DNA of 16,250 nt from Natronohydrobacter sp. Lineage in GTDB: Bacteria > Pseudomonadota > Alphaproteobacteria > Rhodobacterales > Rhodobacteraceae. The notes under the pieces were generated by a model, which worked only from the letters and a program-made list of their open reading frames with translations, was not told the origin of the DNA and did no database searches. Every line of letters begins with the position of its first letter. The first letter of the stretch is position 1. The DNA is taken from the NCBI GenBank assembly GCA_007118445.1, contig SKRP01000279.1:1-16250 (forward strand). Direction: 5' to 3'. Position numbers and translations under genes: made by a program. This document shows, in pieces, positions 1 to 7,493 of this stretch.

Positions 1-2
1 AT

Positions 3-851
3 GCGCGCGGGATGCTGCGCAAGCATGGGGTGCGCTTCGGGCAATACACGATCTTCCTGCCGCTGCTGCTGAAACCCGCCCCGACCCGGTTGCGGCTGGT
101 GCTGCGTTCGCTGACCGAGGGGTTGGAGACCTTCCCCGAAAGCCCGCCGCCCGGTCTGGTGACGATCCCGCATATTTCCGAAGTGCCGAGCGATCATTAT
201 GTCATGGCTGGCTACCGCCCTGCCGGCGCGCGGGCGGTCCGTATCGACATGCTGGAACGTCTGGCCGATCTGCTGCGCGCCTGTGACAGCCGCGCCGGGT
301 TCGAGGCCACGCCCGATATGCTCTCGATCACCGGAACCACGCTCGAGCAATTCGCCGATCTGATGCAGGGCCTGGGCTACAAGGCCGAGCGCGGCGAGCG
401 CGCCAAGGTCAAGCCCGAGGCCGATGCGGCACAGACCGATACCCCAGTCGCAGACGCGCCCGGTTCTGCGGAAGCGAAACCAGACCCTGCGACCGAGCCT
501 GCGACTCCGGCGGATATTCCCGCTGATGCGGCACCCGCGCCGGAAGCTGCGGCAGAAGAAGCTGCGGCAGAAGAGGTGACAGAGGTCTATTTCACCTTCA
601 CCTGGGCCCCGCGTCCGCGCCGTGACGCGCGGCCCGAACGCAAGCCCGATGCGAATCGTGGGCGTGGCAAGCGCAGCGAGGGCCGGTCAGAGGGCGACCG
701 GCGCAAGGGGGGCAAGCCCAAGGGCGGCAAATCCGCCGAACGCAAATCCGAACCCCGCCGCGATTCTGGCGCAGGTCCGCGCAAATCCGACCGGATCGAT
801 CCGGATAACCCCTTTGCGGCGGCCCTTGCAGGGTTCAAAGCCAAGCACTAG
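3..851 (+). CDS. SUV3-like ATP-dependent RNA helicase, C-terminal part (5' end outside the window)
   Basis: The reading frame is open from base 3, so the gene begins upstream of the window. The visible part covers about 282 residues. It opens with a segment around RKHGVRFGQYTIFLP and then RLDMLERLADLLR-like helices, which I recognise as the region after the helicase core in alphaproteobacterial SUV3/mitochondrial-degradasome-type helicases. The motor motifs (Walker A, DExH) lie outside, so the helicase call rests on this region and on locus order. After about residue 135 comes an Ala/Pro/Glu-rich linker containing a 15-base tandem repeat. The conserved YFTFTWAPRPRR block follows, then a strongly basic Arg/Lys/Gly/Ser tail ending in DPDNPFAAALAGFK, probably an RNA-binding disordered extension. 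Such a helicase followed by an S4 protein, FdxA and CarD is common in Rhodobacterales, as I recall it. Role inferred: unwinding structured RNA in decay or processing. Confidence 0.8.
   Translation, partial: ARGMLRKHGVRFGQYTIFLPLLLKPAPTRLRLVLRSLTEGLETFPESPPPGLVTIPHISEVPSDHYVMAGYRPAGARAVRIDMLERLADLLRACDSRAGFEATPDMLSITGTTLEQFADLMQGLGYKAERGERAKVKPEADAAQTDTPVADAPGSAEAKPDPATEPATPADIPADAAPAPEAAAEEAAAEEVTEVYFTFTWAPRPRRDARPERKPDANRGRGKRSEGRSEGDRRKGGKPKGGKSAERKSEPRRDSGAGPRKSDRIDPDNPFAAALAGFKAKH
543..572 (+). repeat. 15-base tandem repeat, two exact copies, inside the helicase linker
   Basis: The unit gaagctgcggcagaa occurs at 543-557 and again at 558-572. It encodes EAAAE twice, in frame, in the low-complexity Ala/Glu linker before the FTFTWAPR block. 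It is probably a slippage-prone linker expansion with no function of its own. Confidence 0.85.
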
Positions 852-883
852 GTCCGGTCAAGCACTGTTTTGGAGTATCCAAG

Positions 884-1177
884 ATGCCTGAGGAAGCTGT
901 GAAGCTCACGCCAAAGGAAGCGGTACACAAAGCTTATGAGTATTTTGATGAACTGATGGAGGGGCGGGGAACTCTAAACCACCGCCTCTTGGAGGGCATC
1001 AAATATGATGAAGCTGATGCAGTCTGGCTTGTGACGATCGGTTTTGATACGGGGCGCGAGAGAAGGTCAGGAAGCGATCTTAGCTTTTTCGAAAGCCAGC
1101 GTGAACCGATCAGAGAGTTTCGTGTCGTCAAATTGCGTGGCGTCGATGGCAGTTTCGTTTCGATGGAGAGCATTTGA
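884..1177 (+). CDS. Small PepSY-like protein, partner of the PIN-domain gene
   Basis: This encodes 97 residues with no signal peptide or membrane segment. An amphipathic helical start (TPKEAVHKAYEYFDELM) is followed by beta-like stretches (AVWLVTIGFD, REFRVVKLRGVDGSFVSME). That helix-plus-strands pattern resembles small PepSY-type proteins, in which a w.v.i strand is followed by a strand ending in g.vvsm. The family assignment is inference. A GGAG sits 8 bases before the ATG. The stop overlaps the TTG start of the downstream PIN gene by four bases (TTGA, 1174-1177), so the two are probably translationally coupled. GC content by hand count over several lines is about 50%, against about 65% in hslR, which suggests transfer. 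If the pair is a toxin-antitoxin module this would be the antitoxin, but no DNA-binding motif (AbrB, RHH, Phd) is visible. Confidence 0.7.
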   Translation: MPEEAVKLTPKEAVHKAYEYFDELMEGRGTLNHRLLEGIKYDEADAVWLVTIGFDTGRERRSGSDLSFFESQREPIREFRVVKLRGVDGSFVSMESI

Positions 1178-1626
1178 AACGGCTGGTGCTTGATACCAAC
1201 CTGCTTGTTTTGTTTATCGTCGGGAATGCGGATATTCGACGTGTGGGTGCTCGGCGGACTGAAGCTTTCACCGCAGAGCATTTCAACAAGCTGAATGAGA
1301 TTGCAGGCTCGCACAAAGCGCATGTTTCGACACCCAATGTCCTCACAGAGGCGTCCAATCTCATCGGAGCAGCAGACCAAGAGCTTGCAAAAGGCGCGGC
1401 AAGGCTCCTGGCAGAGTATATTTCACGGCTTGATGAAATATATGAACCGAGTTCCAAGCTTATTCGAGGTCCACTTTACGCAAGACATGGTTTGGCGGAT
1501 GCAAGTCTCGCGGTATTGGCCGTCAACGGTGATCGTGTGCTAACCGCCGATGGTCCGCTCTATGGAATCATGTCGGGACACGGAATCCTGGTTGAAAATT
1601 TCACCCATCTGATTTCCTATGACTGA
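1174..1626 (+). CDS. PIN-domain protein (VapC-like putative ribonuclease)
   Basis: This encodes 150 residues from a TTG start that overlaps the upstream stop. It opens with KRLVLDTNLLVLFIVG, the first strand of a PIN domain with its metal-binding Asp (D7). Further acidic residues fall where PIN nucleases have them: E59 in NVLTEASN, D109 in GLADASLAVLA and D126 in RVLTADGPLYG. The four-acid set therefore looks complete and the protein is probably an active Mg2+-dependent RNase. The C-terminal end runs 8 bases into hslR (ATG at 1619). Base composition is lower in GC than the flanks and matches the preceding small gene. The pairing suggests a VapBC-like toxin-antitoxin unit with an atypical partner. 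A housekeeping RNA-processing role, given the helicase and S4 neighbours, is the alternative. Confidence 0.85.
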   Translation: MKRLVLDTNLLVLFIVGNADIRRVGARRTEAFTAEHFNKLNEIAGSHKAHVSTPNVLTEASNLIGAADQELAKGAARLLAEYISRLDEIYEPSSKLIRGPLYARHGLADASLAVLAVNGDRVLTADGPLYGIMSGHGILVENFTHLISYD

Positions 1627-2002
1627 TCTGTCTGAGAAAAAGACCCTCCGCCTCGACAAATGGCTCTGGCAGGCGCGTTTCGTGAAATCGCGCTCGCTGG
1701 CGGCGAAACTGGTCGAGACTGCAGGCATCCGCGTCAATGGCCAGCGCATCGCCAAACCCGCCTATGCTGTGGGGGCAGGGGATGTGCTGACCTTCGCGTT
1801 GGGCAAGCGCGTGATCGTGGCACGAATCCTCGCGCTGGGCACAAGGCGCGGACCCGCCCCCGAGGCCCGTGCGCTTTATGAAGATCTGTCACCGCCACCG
1901 CCGCCCAGGGACCTGTCGCGCCCTGCGCCAGTGGCAGGCGGAAGGCCCGATAAGCGCGACAGGCGCAGATTTCCTCCTGCGTCACCAGAGGCGCTTGATT
2001 GA
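1619..2002 (+). CDS. hslR: Hsp15-type S4-domain RNA-binding protein
   Basis: This encodes 127 residues. The S4 fold starts at once with LRLDKWLWQARFVKSRSLAAKL (about residues 10-31) followed by G.RVNGQRIAKPA, the signature of the HslR/Hsp15 family. Hsp15 binds 50S subunits that carry a stranded nascent chain and helps recycle them, and it is heat-induced in E. coli. The C-terminal third is Pro/Arg-rich and basic (SPPPPPRD onward), as is usual in alphaproteobacterial versions. The ATG lies inside the end of the PIN gene (8-base overlap), so in this strain hslR may be read from the same transcript. The family sequence begins only a few residues before the conserved LRLDKWLW, which supports this start. 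Confidence 0.9.
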   Translation: MTDLSEKKTLRLDKWLWQARFVKSRSLAAKLVETAGIRVNGQRIAKPAYAVGAGDVLTFALGKRVIVARILALGTRRGPAPEARALYEDLSPPPPPRDLSRPAPVAGGRPDKRDRRRFPPASPEALD

Positions 2003-2023
2003 TCGCAAACGCTGGATTATGTC
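1995..2023 (+). promoter_or_regulatory. Candidate sigma-70 promoter for fdxA
   Basis: TTGATT (1995-2000) and TATGTC (2018-2023) are 17 bases apart, ending 38 bases before the fdxA start. The -35 matches four of six consensus bases and the -10 matches TAT only, lacking the final T (-7). Promoters lacking that T have been reported as common in Rhodobacter and as CarD-dependent. It overlaps the last codons of hslR. Weak by sequence alone. Confidence 0.33.
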
Positions 2024-2061
2024 CCCTGCGACCCTGCTGAAACTGTCAAGGACACGTTACA

Positions 2062-2400
2062 ATGACCTATGTCGTGATCGACAACTGTATCGCCTGCAAA
2101 TACACCGATTGCGTCGAGGTCTGCCCGGTGGATTGCTTCTATGAGGGCGAGAACATGCTGGTCATCCATCCCGATGAATGCATCGATTGCGGCGTCTGTG
2201 AACCCGAATGCCCCGCCGATGCGATCCGCCCCGATACCGAGCCGGATATGGAGGAATGGGTCGAGTTCAACCGCAAGTATTCCGAGATGTGGCCGGTCAT
2301 CATCACCAAGAAAGACCCGCTGCCCGATGCGCCCGAGCGGGACGGCGAAAGCGGCAAGCGCGAAAAGTATTTCTCGGAAGCGCCAGGCGAGGGGGGCTGA
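2062..2400 (+). CDS. fdxA: Seven-iron (3Fe-4S/4Fe-4S) ferredoxin FdxA
   Basis: This encodes 112 residues, the usual FdxA length. The cysteine layout is that of Azotobacter-type 7Fe ferredoxin. C9, C17 and C50 fit the [3Fe-4S] cluster, C21, C40, C43 and C46 fit the [4Fe-4S] cluster, and C12 and C25 are the extra cysteines also found in that family. Motifs DNCIACKYTDCVEVCPVDCF and DECIDCGVCEPECPADAI show the two cluster-binding halves. The C-terminal part (EWVEFNRKYSEMWPVIITKKDPLPDA) is the typical FdxA extension. It is a soluble low-potential electron carrier whose partner is not shown here. An AAGGA lies 9 bases before the ATG. The 59-base gap after hslR may carry its own promoter. Confidence 0.95.
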   Translation: MTYVVIDNCIACKYTDCVEVCPVDCFYEGENMLVIHPDECIDCGVCEPECPADAIRPDTEPDMEEWVEFNRKYSEMWPVIITKKDPLPDAPERDGESGKREKYFSEAPGEGG

Positions 2401-2488
2401 GCCAGTCAGGCCCGTGCGACAAATCCGTCTGCAGGCGGCAAAGGGGCAATGACGCGCGGGATTGTGACAGTTTCGCGTTCAAGACGCT

Positions 2489-2516
2489 TTGATTCGCGGT
2501 TTTTTTGTGCTATTGG
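2489..2516 (+). promoter_or_regulatory. Candidate promoter in the fdxA-carD gap
   Basis: TTGATT (2489-2494), 16 bases, then TATTGG (2511-2516). It has the same TTGAT -35 as the candidate upstream of fdxA and again no T at -7. A transcript from here would run through the terminator hairpin at 2541-2570 before reaching carD. CarD of Rhodobacter sphaeroides is reported to repress its own promoter; whether this is that promoter cannot be told from sequence. Confidence 0.28.
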
Positions 2517-2540
2517 TAAGACATAGTGACACAAGTCCCG

Positions 2541-2570
2541 AACGGCAGTCCTGCCAGCTGCCGTTTTTTT
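2541..2570 (+). terminator. Rho-independent terminator between fdxA and carD
   Basis: A perfect 8-base stem (AACGGCAG at 2541-2548, CTGCCGTT at 2558-2565) with a 9-base loop runs into seven T residues (2564-2570). It lies 140 bases after the fdxA stop and 84 bases before carD. It could end the fdxA transcript or act as an attenuator for carD if the carD promoter lies upstream of it. Confidence 0.8.
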
Positions 2571-2591
2571 ACGCCGGATGTCAGGGATCAG

Positions 2592-2609
2592 CAGGAAATA
2601 GTTTTCCTG
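2592..2609 (+). promoter_or_regulatory. 7-base inverted repeat in the carD leader
   Basis: CAGGAAA (2592-2598) and TTTCCTG (2603-2609) are perfect complements with the loop TAGT. No long T-run follows directly, so it is not a standard terminator. It could be a protein-binding palindrome or an RNA hairpin 45 bases upstream of the carD start. Confidence 0.45.
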
Positions 2610-2654
2610 TGGGATGTCTGCGTTCTGCATCGGGGCCAAGAGGGGAAATAGTGA

Positions 2655-3164
2655 ATGTCCAAAGCGAAGAAATCCGAGTTTCGTGCCGATGAATATGTCG
2701 TCTATCCTGCGCATGGCGTAGGCCAGATCGTTTCGATTGAAGAACAGGAAATCGCGGGCCTGAAACTGGAACTTTTCGTCATTTCCTTCGAGAAAGAGAA
2801 AATGACCCTGCGCGTGCCGACCCACAAGGCGGCGACTGTGGGCATGCGTTCGCTTTCCTCGCCGGAACTTGTGAACAAGGCGCTCGCCACGCTCAAAGGC
2901 AAGGCCCGTGTGAAGCGTGCCATGTGGTCGCGCCGCGCACAGGAATATGAACAGAAGATCAATTCCGGCGATCTGCTGGCGATTGCCGAAGTGGTGCGCG
3001 ATCTGCACCGCAATGATGACCAGCGCGAGCAATCCTATTCCGAGCGTCAGCTTTACGAGGCCGCGCTCGAACGCCTGACCCGCGAGGTCGCTGCTGTTGC
3101 AGGCGGCGATGAAGCCGTCGCGCAGAAACAGGTAACCGATATGCTGGTGTCACGCGCAGCGTGA
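2655..3164 (+). CDS. carD: CarD/CdnL-family global transcription regulator
   Basis: This encodes 169 residues, the normal CarD length. The N-terminal RNA-polymerase-interaction domain (about residues 8-70) carries the typical FRADEYVVYPAHGVGQI and a Tudor-like ELFVISFEKEKMTLRVP. A helical DNA-binding C-terminal domain follows, with the family stretch WSRRAQEYEQKINSGD and AEVVRDLHRND. CarD binds the RNAP beta subunit and stabilises open complexes; in Rhodobacter it is reported to activate many promoters, including rRNA promoters lacking T at -7. The start is fixed by AGGGGA at 2641-2646. The gene is flanked by terminators on both sides and so is probably transcribed alone. Confidence 0.95.
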   Translation: MSKAKKSEFRADEYVVYPAHGVGQIVSIEEQEIAGLKLELFVISFEKEKMTLRVPTHKAATVGMRSLSSPELVNKALATLKGKARVKRAMWSRRAQEYEQKINSGDLLAIAEVVRDLHRNDDQREQSYSERQLYEAALERLTREVAAVAGGDEAVAQKQVTDMLVSRAA

Positions 3165-3187
3165 TCCGCATCCGGTCTGACATGCAG

Positions 3188-3213
3188 AAACGCCCGCATT
3201 TGCGGGCGTTTTT
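3188..3213 (+). terminator. Rho-independent terminator after carD
   Basis: AAACGCCCGC (3188-3197), the loop ATTT and GCGGGCGTTT (3202-3211) form a 10-base perfect stem continuing into a T-run ending at 3213. It starts 24 bases after the carD stop. Confidence 0.93.
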
Positions 3214-3303
3214 CAATATGTCGGCCGTGCGCCAGGTCTTGCCCAGGGTCCGGGCGCTGGGCTAAGAGAAATCCGAAATTGCAGCGAGCCAGCGGAGGGA
3301 ACC

Positions 3304-4044
3304 ATGGCAGGCCATTCCAAATGGGCCAATATCCAGCATCGCAAGGGTCGCCAGGATGCGGTGCGGGCAAAGCTATTCTCGAAACTGTCGAAAGAGATCA
3401 CGGTCGCTGCGAAAATGGGCGATCCCGATCCGGACAAGAACCCGCGCTTGCGTCTTGCGGTCAAGGAGGCCAAGGCCGCCTCGATGCCGAAAGACAATAT
3501 CGAGCGCGCGATCAAGAAATCGCAGGGCGGCGATGCCGAGAGTTACGAGGAAATCCGCTATGAGGGTTATGGCCCGAATGGGGTGGCCGTGATTGTCGAG
3601 GCGATGACGGACAATCGCAACCGCACTGCCTCGAATATACGCTCGACTTTCTCCAAGAATGGCGGAAATCTGGGCGAGACCGGGTCGGTGGCCTTCATGT
3701 TCGACCGTATGGGGCAGGTCGTTTACGGGCCGGATGCAGGCGACGCCGACACTGTGATGATGGCCGCGATCGAGGCCGGTGCCGAGGATGTCGAAAGCGC
3801 GGAAGATGGCCATGTGATCTGGTGCGCGGATACCGAATTGTCAGCCGTGTCAGTGGCGCTGGAGGCCGAACTGGGCGAGGCCGAGAGCACAAGGCTGGTC
3901 TGGAAGCCGCAGACCACGACCGAACTGGATCTGGACAGTGCGCGGGTCTTGATGAAGCTGATCGACGCGCTGGAAGACGATGATGACGTGCAGAATGTGA
4001 CTGCGAATTTTGAAATTTCGGATGCAGTGATGGCCGAACTCTGA
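3304..4044 (+). CDS. yebC: YebC/TACO1-family protein (PmpR-type regulator or translation factor)
   Basis: This encodes 246 residues, full family length. It begins with the hallmark MAGHSKWANIQHRKGRQD. KLSKEI, a PDPDKNPRLRLAV stretch and SMPKDNIERAIKK follow, then YEGYGPNGVAVIVE and TDNRNRTASNIRSTFSKNGG. The three-domain YebC fold is intact. Family members were first described as DNA-binding regulators (PmpR). More recent work on bacterial YebC and mitochondrial TACO1 points to relief of ribosome stalling on proline-rich stretches. The ATG follows GGAGGGA at about 3295. It lies alone between the carD terminator and a convergent gene whose stop is only 4 bases away. I see no clear terminator between the two. 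Confidence 0.96.
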   Translation: MAGHSKWANIQHRKGRQDAVRAKLFSKLSKEITVAAKMGDPDPDKNPRLRLAVKEAKAASMPKDNIERAIKKSQGGDAESYEEIRYEGYGPNGVAVIVEAMTDNRNRTASNIRSTFSKNGGNLGETGSVAFMFDRMGQVVYGPDAGDADTVMMAAIEAGAEDVESAEDGHVIWCADTELSAVSVALEAELGEAESTRLVWKPQTTTELDLDSARVLMKLIDALEDDDDVQNVTANFEISDAVMAEL

Positions 4045-4048
4045 GGCG

Positions 4049-4948
4049 TCAGCCGGGCAGGGGCGGGCGCGCATTCTGGCGGCGCAGCACCGCCTCGCGC
4101 CAGGTGATGAAGGCCACGGACGCCATGATCACGCTGCCGCCGAGCAGCACATAGGCATCGATATGTTCGTCAAATACGAGCGCCCCGAGCGCCACGGCCC
4201 AGAGCAGTTGCAGAAATGTCGCAGGCTGGGTCACGGCGACTGGCGCGGCCTTGAAGGACAGCGTCATGGCGAAATGGCCTGCTGTGCCGAATGCGGCGAC
4301 CCAGAACAGCCAGAACAACTGCATCGGCGTGGGCGGCACCCAGACTGCGATTGCCAGCGGGGCCAGGCAGATCGTGACCGTGATGGACAGCAGCGCGACG
4401 ACCATTGTGGCATCGGACTGCGCCGAGGCGCGTTTGGCCATCAGATAGGATCCGGCGAAGAAGATCGCCGTGCCGATCATCGCCAGATGTCCGGGTGAGA
4501 TTTCGCGTAGCCCCGGACGCAGGATGATAAGCACACCGAGAAAGGCAAAGCCGACTGCCAGGAGCCGCCGGATCGCCAGCCTTTCGCCAAGAAACAGTGC
4601 TGCGCCGAGCGTGACATAGACGGGTGTCAGGTAGTTCATCGCTGTGACCTCGGCGATGGTGATCTGCGTCATAGCATAGAACCACAGGATCACACCGAGC
4701 GAATGTACGACCCCGCGCAGGCCGAAAAATCGCAGCACGGTCGGCCCGGGGCGTTGCCGCCGGAGTGCGCCGATCATGGGCAGCACGAATATCAGGCCCA
4801 GAAGATAGCGCAGAAAGGCCGTTTGAACCGCCGGCAGCGAATCGCCCAGATGTTTGACAAGACCGGTCAGGGCGACAAAGCACAGCCCTGTCACGATCAT
4901 CCAGCCAATGCCCGCCAGCGGGCGCGATGCAGGCGTGATATTTACCAT
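4049..4948 (-). CDS. DMT-superfamily transporter with two EamA domains
   Basis: This encodes about 299 residues with ten hydrophobic segments arranged as two EamA repeats (about residues 14-140 and 155-290), the standard drug/metabolite transporter layout. Typical features are GIGWMIVTGLCFVALTG at the start, FLRYLLGLIFVLPM, the AEVTAMNYLTPVYVTLGAALFLGE helix ending the first repeat, and VTQPATFLQLLWAVALGALVFDE in the second. It is an inner-membrane carrier, probably an exporter of a small metabolite; the substrate cannot be read from sequence. The ATG at 4948 is used. A GTG two codons upstream (4954) is equally possible, as neither has a clear ribosome-binding site. It converges on yebC with a 4-base gap. 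Confidence 0.85.
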   Translation of the reverse strand: MVNITPASRPLAGIGWMIVTGLCFVALTGLVKHLGDSLPAVQTAFLRYLLGLIFVLPMIGALRRQRPGPTVLRFFGLRGVVHSLGVILWFYAMTQITIAEVTAMNYLTPVYVTLGAALFLGERLAIRRLLAVGFAFLGVLIILRPGLREISPGHLAMIGTAIFFAGSYLMAKRASAQSDATMVVALLSITVTICLAPLAIAVWVPPTPMQLFWLFWVAAFGTAGHFAMTLSFKAAPVAVTQPATFLQLLWAVALGALVFDEHIDAYVLLGGSVIMASVAFITWREAVLRRQNARPPLPG

Positions 4949-5007
4949 GTTCACGATTTCGCATGGCCGGGCGCTGCAGGCAAGCCCCGCCTCCTTGTGG
5001 CTTGTGC

Positions 5008-5013
5008 ATTATA
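5008..5013 (-). promoter_or_regulatory. Candidate -10 element for the DMT transporter gene
   Basis: On the minus strand 5013 to 5008 reads TATAAT, a perfect -10 hexamer, about 60 bases upstream of the transporter start. No good -35 is seen 16-18 bases upstream (GTCATG-like at best). An activator-dependent or weak promoter is possible. Confidence 0.38.
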
Positions 5014-5098
5014 TCTGGCGCCGAGCAGGGCATGACGCTCTGGCACCAGCGTGCTGCAGCCGTGCGTTCTTCCTGACCGGCATGGCAGGCGCGGCAGT

Positions 5099-7486
5099 TC
5101 AGGCGGCGACCGAAGCGGACTGCATCTGGTTGTTCACCGTGGCGGTGAACTCTGCCAGCGAAAACGGTTTGCCGAGGAAACTGGCATTGCTGATCCGGGC
5201 CTGTGCCGCAACCCGGCTGTCTTCGGCATAGCCGGACATGAACAGGACCGGCGTGTCGGGAAATCGGTCGCGCACTTCTGCGACCCAGCCGGGTCCGTCC
5301 AGACCCGGCATGATCACATCGGTAATGAAGAAATCAGGCCGGATCTCGGGATTTGCGAGGATATCCAGCGCGGTCTCGCCGCAATCGGCCTCGATCACGC
5401 GATGGCCCTGAAGCTCCAGAGCGCGAGCTGCGAAAGAGCGGACCGGCGCTTCATCCTCGACCAGAAGGACCAGTGCGCGGCGGGATTTCATCGTTGGCGT
5501 GACTGTATTGCCAACGCGGGGTTCCGGGACCGCTTCCGGAGCCTCGTCCAGTGCGGCGAAATACAGCGTGAATGTGGTCCCGACCCCTTCTTCGCTTTCG
5601 GCAAAGATATAGCCGCCCGATTGCTTGACGATCCCGTAGACAGTTGACAGGCCCAGACCTGTTCCCTCGCCCTGCCTTTTGGTGGTGAAAAAAGGATCGA
5701 AAATCTTGGGCAGCGTCTGTCGCGGGATGCCGACCCCGTCATCCTTGATCCGGATCACTGTATAGGTCCCTGCGGCCAATGACACATCATCCTGGACCAT
5801 GCCCTGTGGCAGCGCAACCGTCTCCGTCTCGATCCGGATTTCGCCGCCCATCGGCAGGGCATCGCGCGCATTGACGACCAGATTCATCAGAATCTGCTCG
5901 AACTGGCGCTTGTCGGATCTGATCGGCGCGACCGCGCTGCCGTGATGCAGGGTGAGGGTGATCTTTTCGCCGACCAGCCGGTTCAGCAGATGGATGACAT
6001 CATCCATGGTTTCCTGCAAATCCAGCGTGACGAAACGCAGCGTCTGCTGGCGCGACAGGGCCAGCAACTGGCGCACAAGAGCGGCGGCCCGGTTGGTGTT
6101 CTGCTGGATCTGCATCAGATCGGGATAGTCCAGATCGCTGCGGTCATGGCGCAGGAGCAACAGGTCGCAATGCCCGGAAATGGCAGTCAGAAGATTGTTG
6201 AAATCATGCGCGACCCCGCCTGCAAGCTGGCCGATGGCCTGCATCTTCTGGCTTTGGGTGAACTTGGCCTCGAGCGATTTCAGCTCGGTCACATCACTGA
6301 GCACAGCGAGCACTTCCTCGCCAGTGCCCGGACCGCTTTGCTGACGCGACAGCGTGACCTTGAGAAAGGTCTCTTTCGTGCCCCGGTTCAGGCGCAGCAC
6401 CTCGCGGCTGCTTTGCAGGCGCCCCTCGGCCACATCCGCAAGCCATTCCATCACAGGCCGCCCCAGCCCTTCGAGAAGATCGCTGATCAGCGGCGTATCG
6501 GCGCGTGTCCAGTGCAGGACGCGCCGGGCTTCCTGGTTCAGAAAGGTCATCTCGCCCCTGGCATTGAGGCAGGCAATCGCCACCGGCAGGGTCTGCAGGG
6601 CGTCCTGCCCTGAAAGCAATGACGGATCGGACCGGGTGTCGGTGATCACGCGCGGCAGGAGCAGGAAAGACCTGCCGCCCCCGTGATCATCCTGCAGATG
6701 CAGGACGTTCTCGCCGAGCCGGGCCAGAGCGGTGGCGGCGGGTGCGGTGCATCCCGGCGCTGGCAGTGCTGTCGCGCAGAGATCGGCTGCGGTCCGGGGG
6801 CAATGCCCCAGAGCGTCCACGATCGCTGCCGAGGCAAAATCCAGCGTCCCGTCAGCGTGGAACTGCACGATCCCCGCAGACAGCCTGTCGCGCGGGTCGG
6901 CCTGTTCCTGCCGCGTGATCTGCCAGAGGACGCGCATGTCCGAAAGCTGTTGCAACCTGCACAGATGCGTTTCGGCCCCGGTCTGGAACTGGTGGCTGGC
7001 TGCGCCGGTGGCCAGCGCTTTGTCATGCAGGCGGCTGACCATGTCATGCGGATTGACAGTGATTGCGGATAGAATTGCAGCGATGGAGGCATCGGGATCA
7101 AGCTCAAACATCCCGACCGCGCTGTCATTGGCCCAGAGGATACTGTCATCACGGGCATCGGCGAGCAGACAGGCCTCCTCTGCCCGCGCAAACAGCTGTG
7201 CGACCAGCTGGCATTCCTGTGTCCTGACCCGATTCCGAAGCGCCTTGAGCGTTGCGACAAGCAGCGCCAGCAGGCAGAGTGCCAGCCCGGACGTCCATAA
7301 GGTGATCTGTAGCATGGATGCGACCGGCAGCAGCGCCAGCAGGGAAAGCGCGCCGCCCAGTGCGCATTGCCAGAGCAGCTGTCGGCGCGTCATGGCCGCT
7401 GCCAGGGGCAGGATCGGGCGCAGAATATGTGTGATCAGTTCGGCAGCCAAGCTACGCTCCCAGCCATGGAGTCTCTTACCTCGCAT
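5099..7486 (-). CDS. cckA: CckA-type hybrid sensor histidine kinase
   Basis: This encodes up to 795 residues. Order: two membrane helices (about 38-58 and 61-81), PAS-like region(s) (about 95-280), a clearer PAS domain (about 296-400), HisKA with phospho-acceptor H427 in QLAGGVAHDFNNLLTAI, HATPase with N box NLVVNARDA (535-543), DDGVGIP, DPFFTTK and GEGTGLGLS, then a receiver domain with acidic pocket E677/D678, phospho-Asp D723 in FITDVIMPG and K773. The HisKA stretch and domain order are those of CckA, which passes phosphate through ChpT to CtrA; in Rhodobacterales this controls gene transfer agents, motility and cell-cycle traits. The start is uncertain. ATG 7486 lacks a Shine-Dalgarno and sits 8 bases from a CtrA-type box. 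A TTG at 7450 preceded by GGGAG, or ATG 7393 just before the membrane helices, may be the true start. It lies downstream of the rsmB-like gene. Confidence 0.9.
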   Translation of the reverse strand: MRGKRLHGWERSLAAELITHILRPILPLAAAMTRRQLLWQCALGGALSLLALLPVASMLQITLWTSGLALCLLALLVATLKALRNRVRTQECQLVAQLFARAEEACLLADARDDSILWANDSAVGMFELDPDASIAAILSAITVNPHDMVSRLHDKALATGAASHQFQTGAETHLCRLQQLSDMRVLWQITRQEQADPRDRLSAGIVQFHADGTLDFASAAIVDALGHCPRTAADLCATALPAPGCTAPAATALARLGENVLHLQDDHGGGRSFLLLPRVITDTRSDPSLLSGQDALQTLPVAIACLNARGEMTFLNQEARRVLHWTRADTPLISDLLEGLGRPVMEWLADVAEGRLQSSREVLRLNRGTKETFLKVTLSRQQSGPGTGEEVLAVLSDVTELKSLEAKFTQSQKMQAIGQLAGGVAHDFNNLLTAISGHCDLLLLRHDRSDLDYPDLMQIQQNTNRAAALVRQLLALSRQQTLRFVTLDLQETMDDVIHLLNRLVGEKITLTLHHGSAVAPIRSDKRQFEQILMNLVVNARDALPMGGEIRIETETVALPQGMVQDDVSLAAGTYTVIRIKDDGVGIPRQTLPKIFDPFFTTKRQGEGTGLGLSTVYGIVKQSGGYIFAESEEGVGTTFTLYFAALDEAPEAVPEPRVGNTVTPTMKSRRALVLLVEDEAPVRSFAARALELQGHRVIEADCGETALDILANPEIRPDFFITDVIMPGLDGPGWVAEVRDRFPDTPVLFMSGYAEDSRVAAQARISNASFLGKPFSLAEFTATVNNQMQSASVAA

Positions 7487-7493
7487 GAAGAGG

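Noticed and set aside
2449..2526. 25-codon Arg-rich frame after fdxA with AGGGG before its ATG
   Set aside because: Too short, with no recognised family and overlapping the candidate carD promoter. Chance cannot be excluded.
3239..3268. Possible yebC promoter TTGCCC with TAAGAG 18 bases on
   Set aside because: The match is too poor to report as a feature, although yebC must have a promoter in this short region after the carD terminator.
4170..5033. 287-codon minus-strand frame and overlapping plus-strand frames over the DMT transporter
   Set aside because: They lie in other frames of the transporter gene and lack any membrane or domain pattern. The frame encoding ten hydrophobic helices is the real one.
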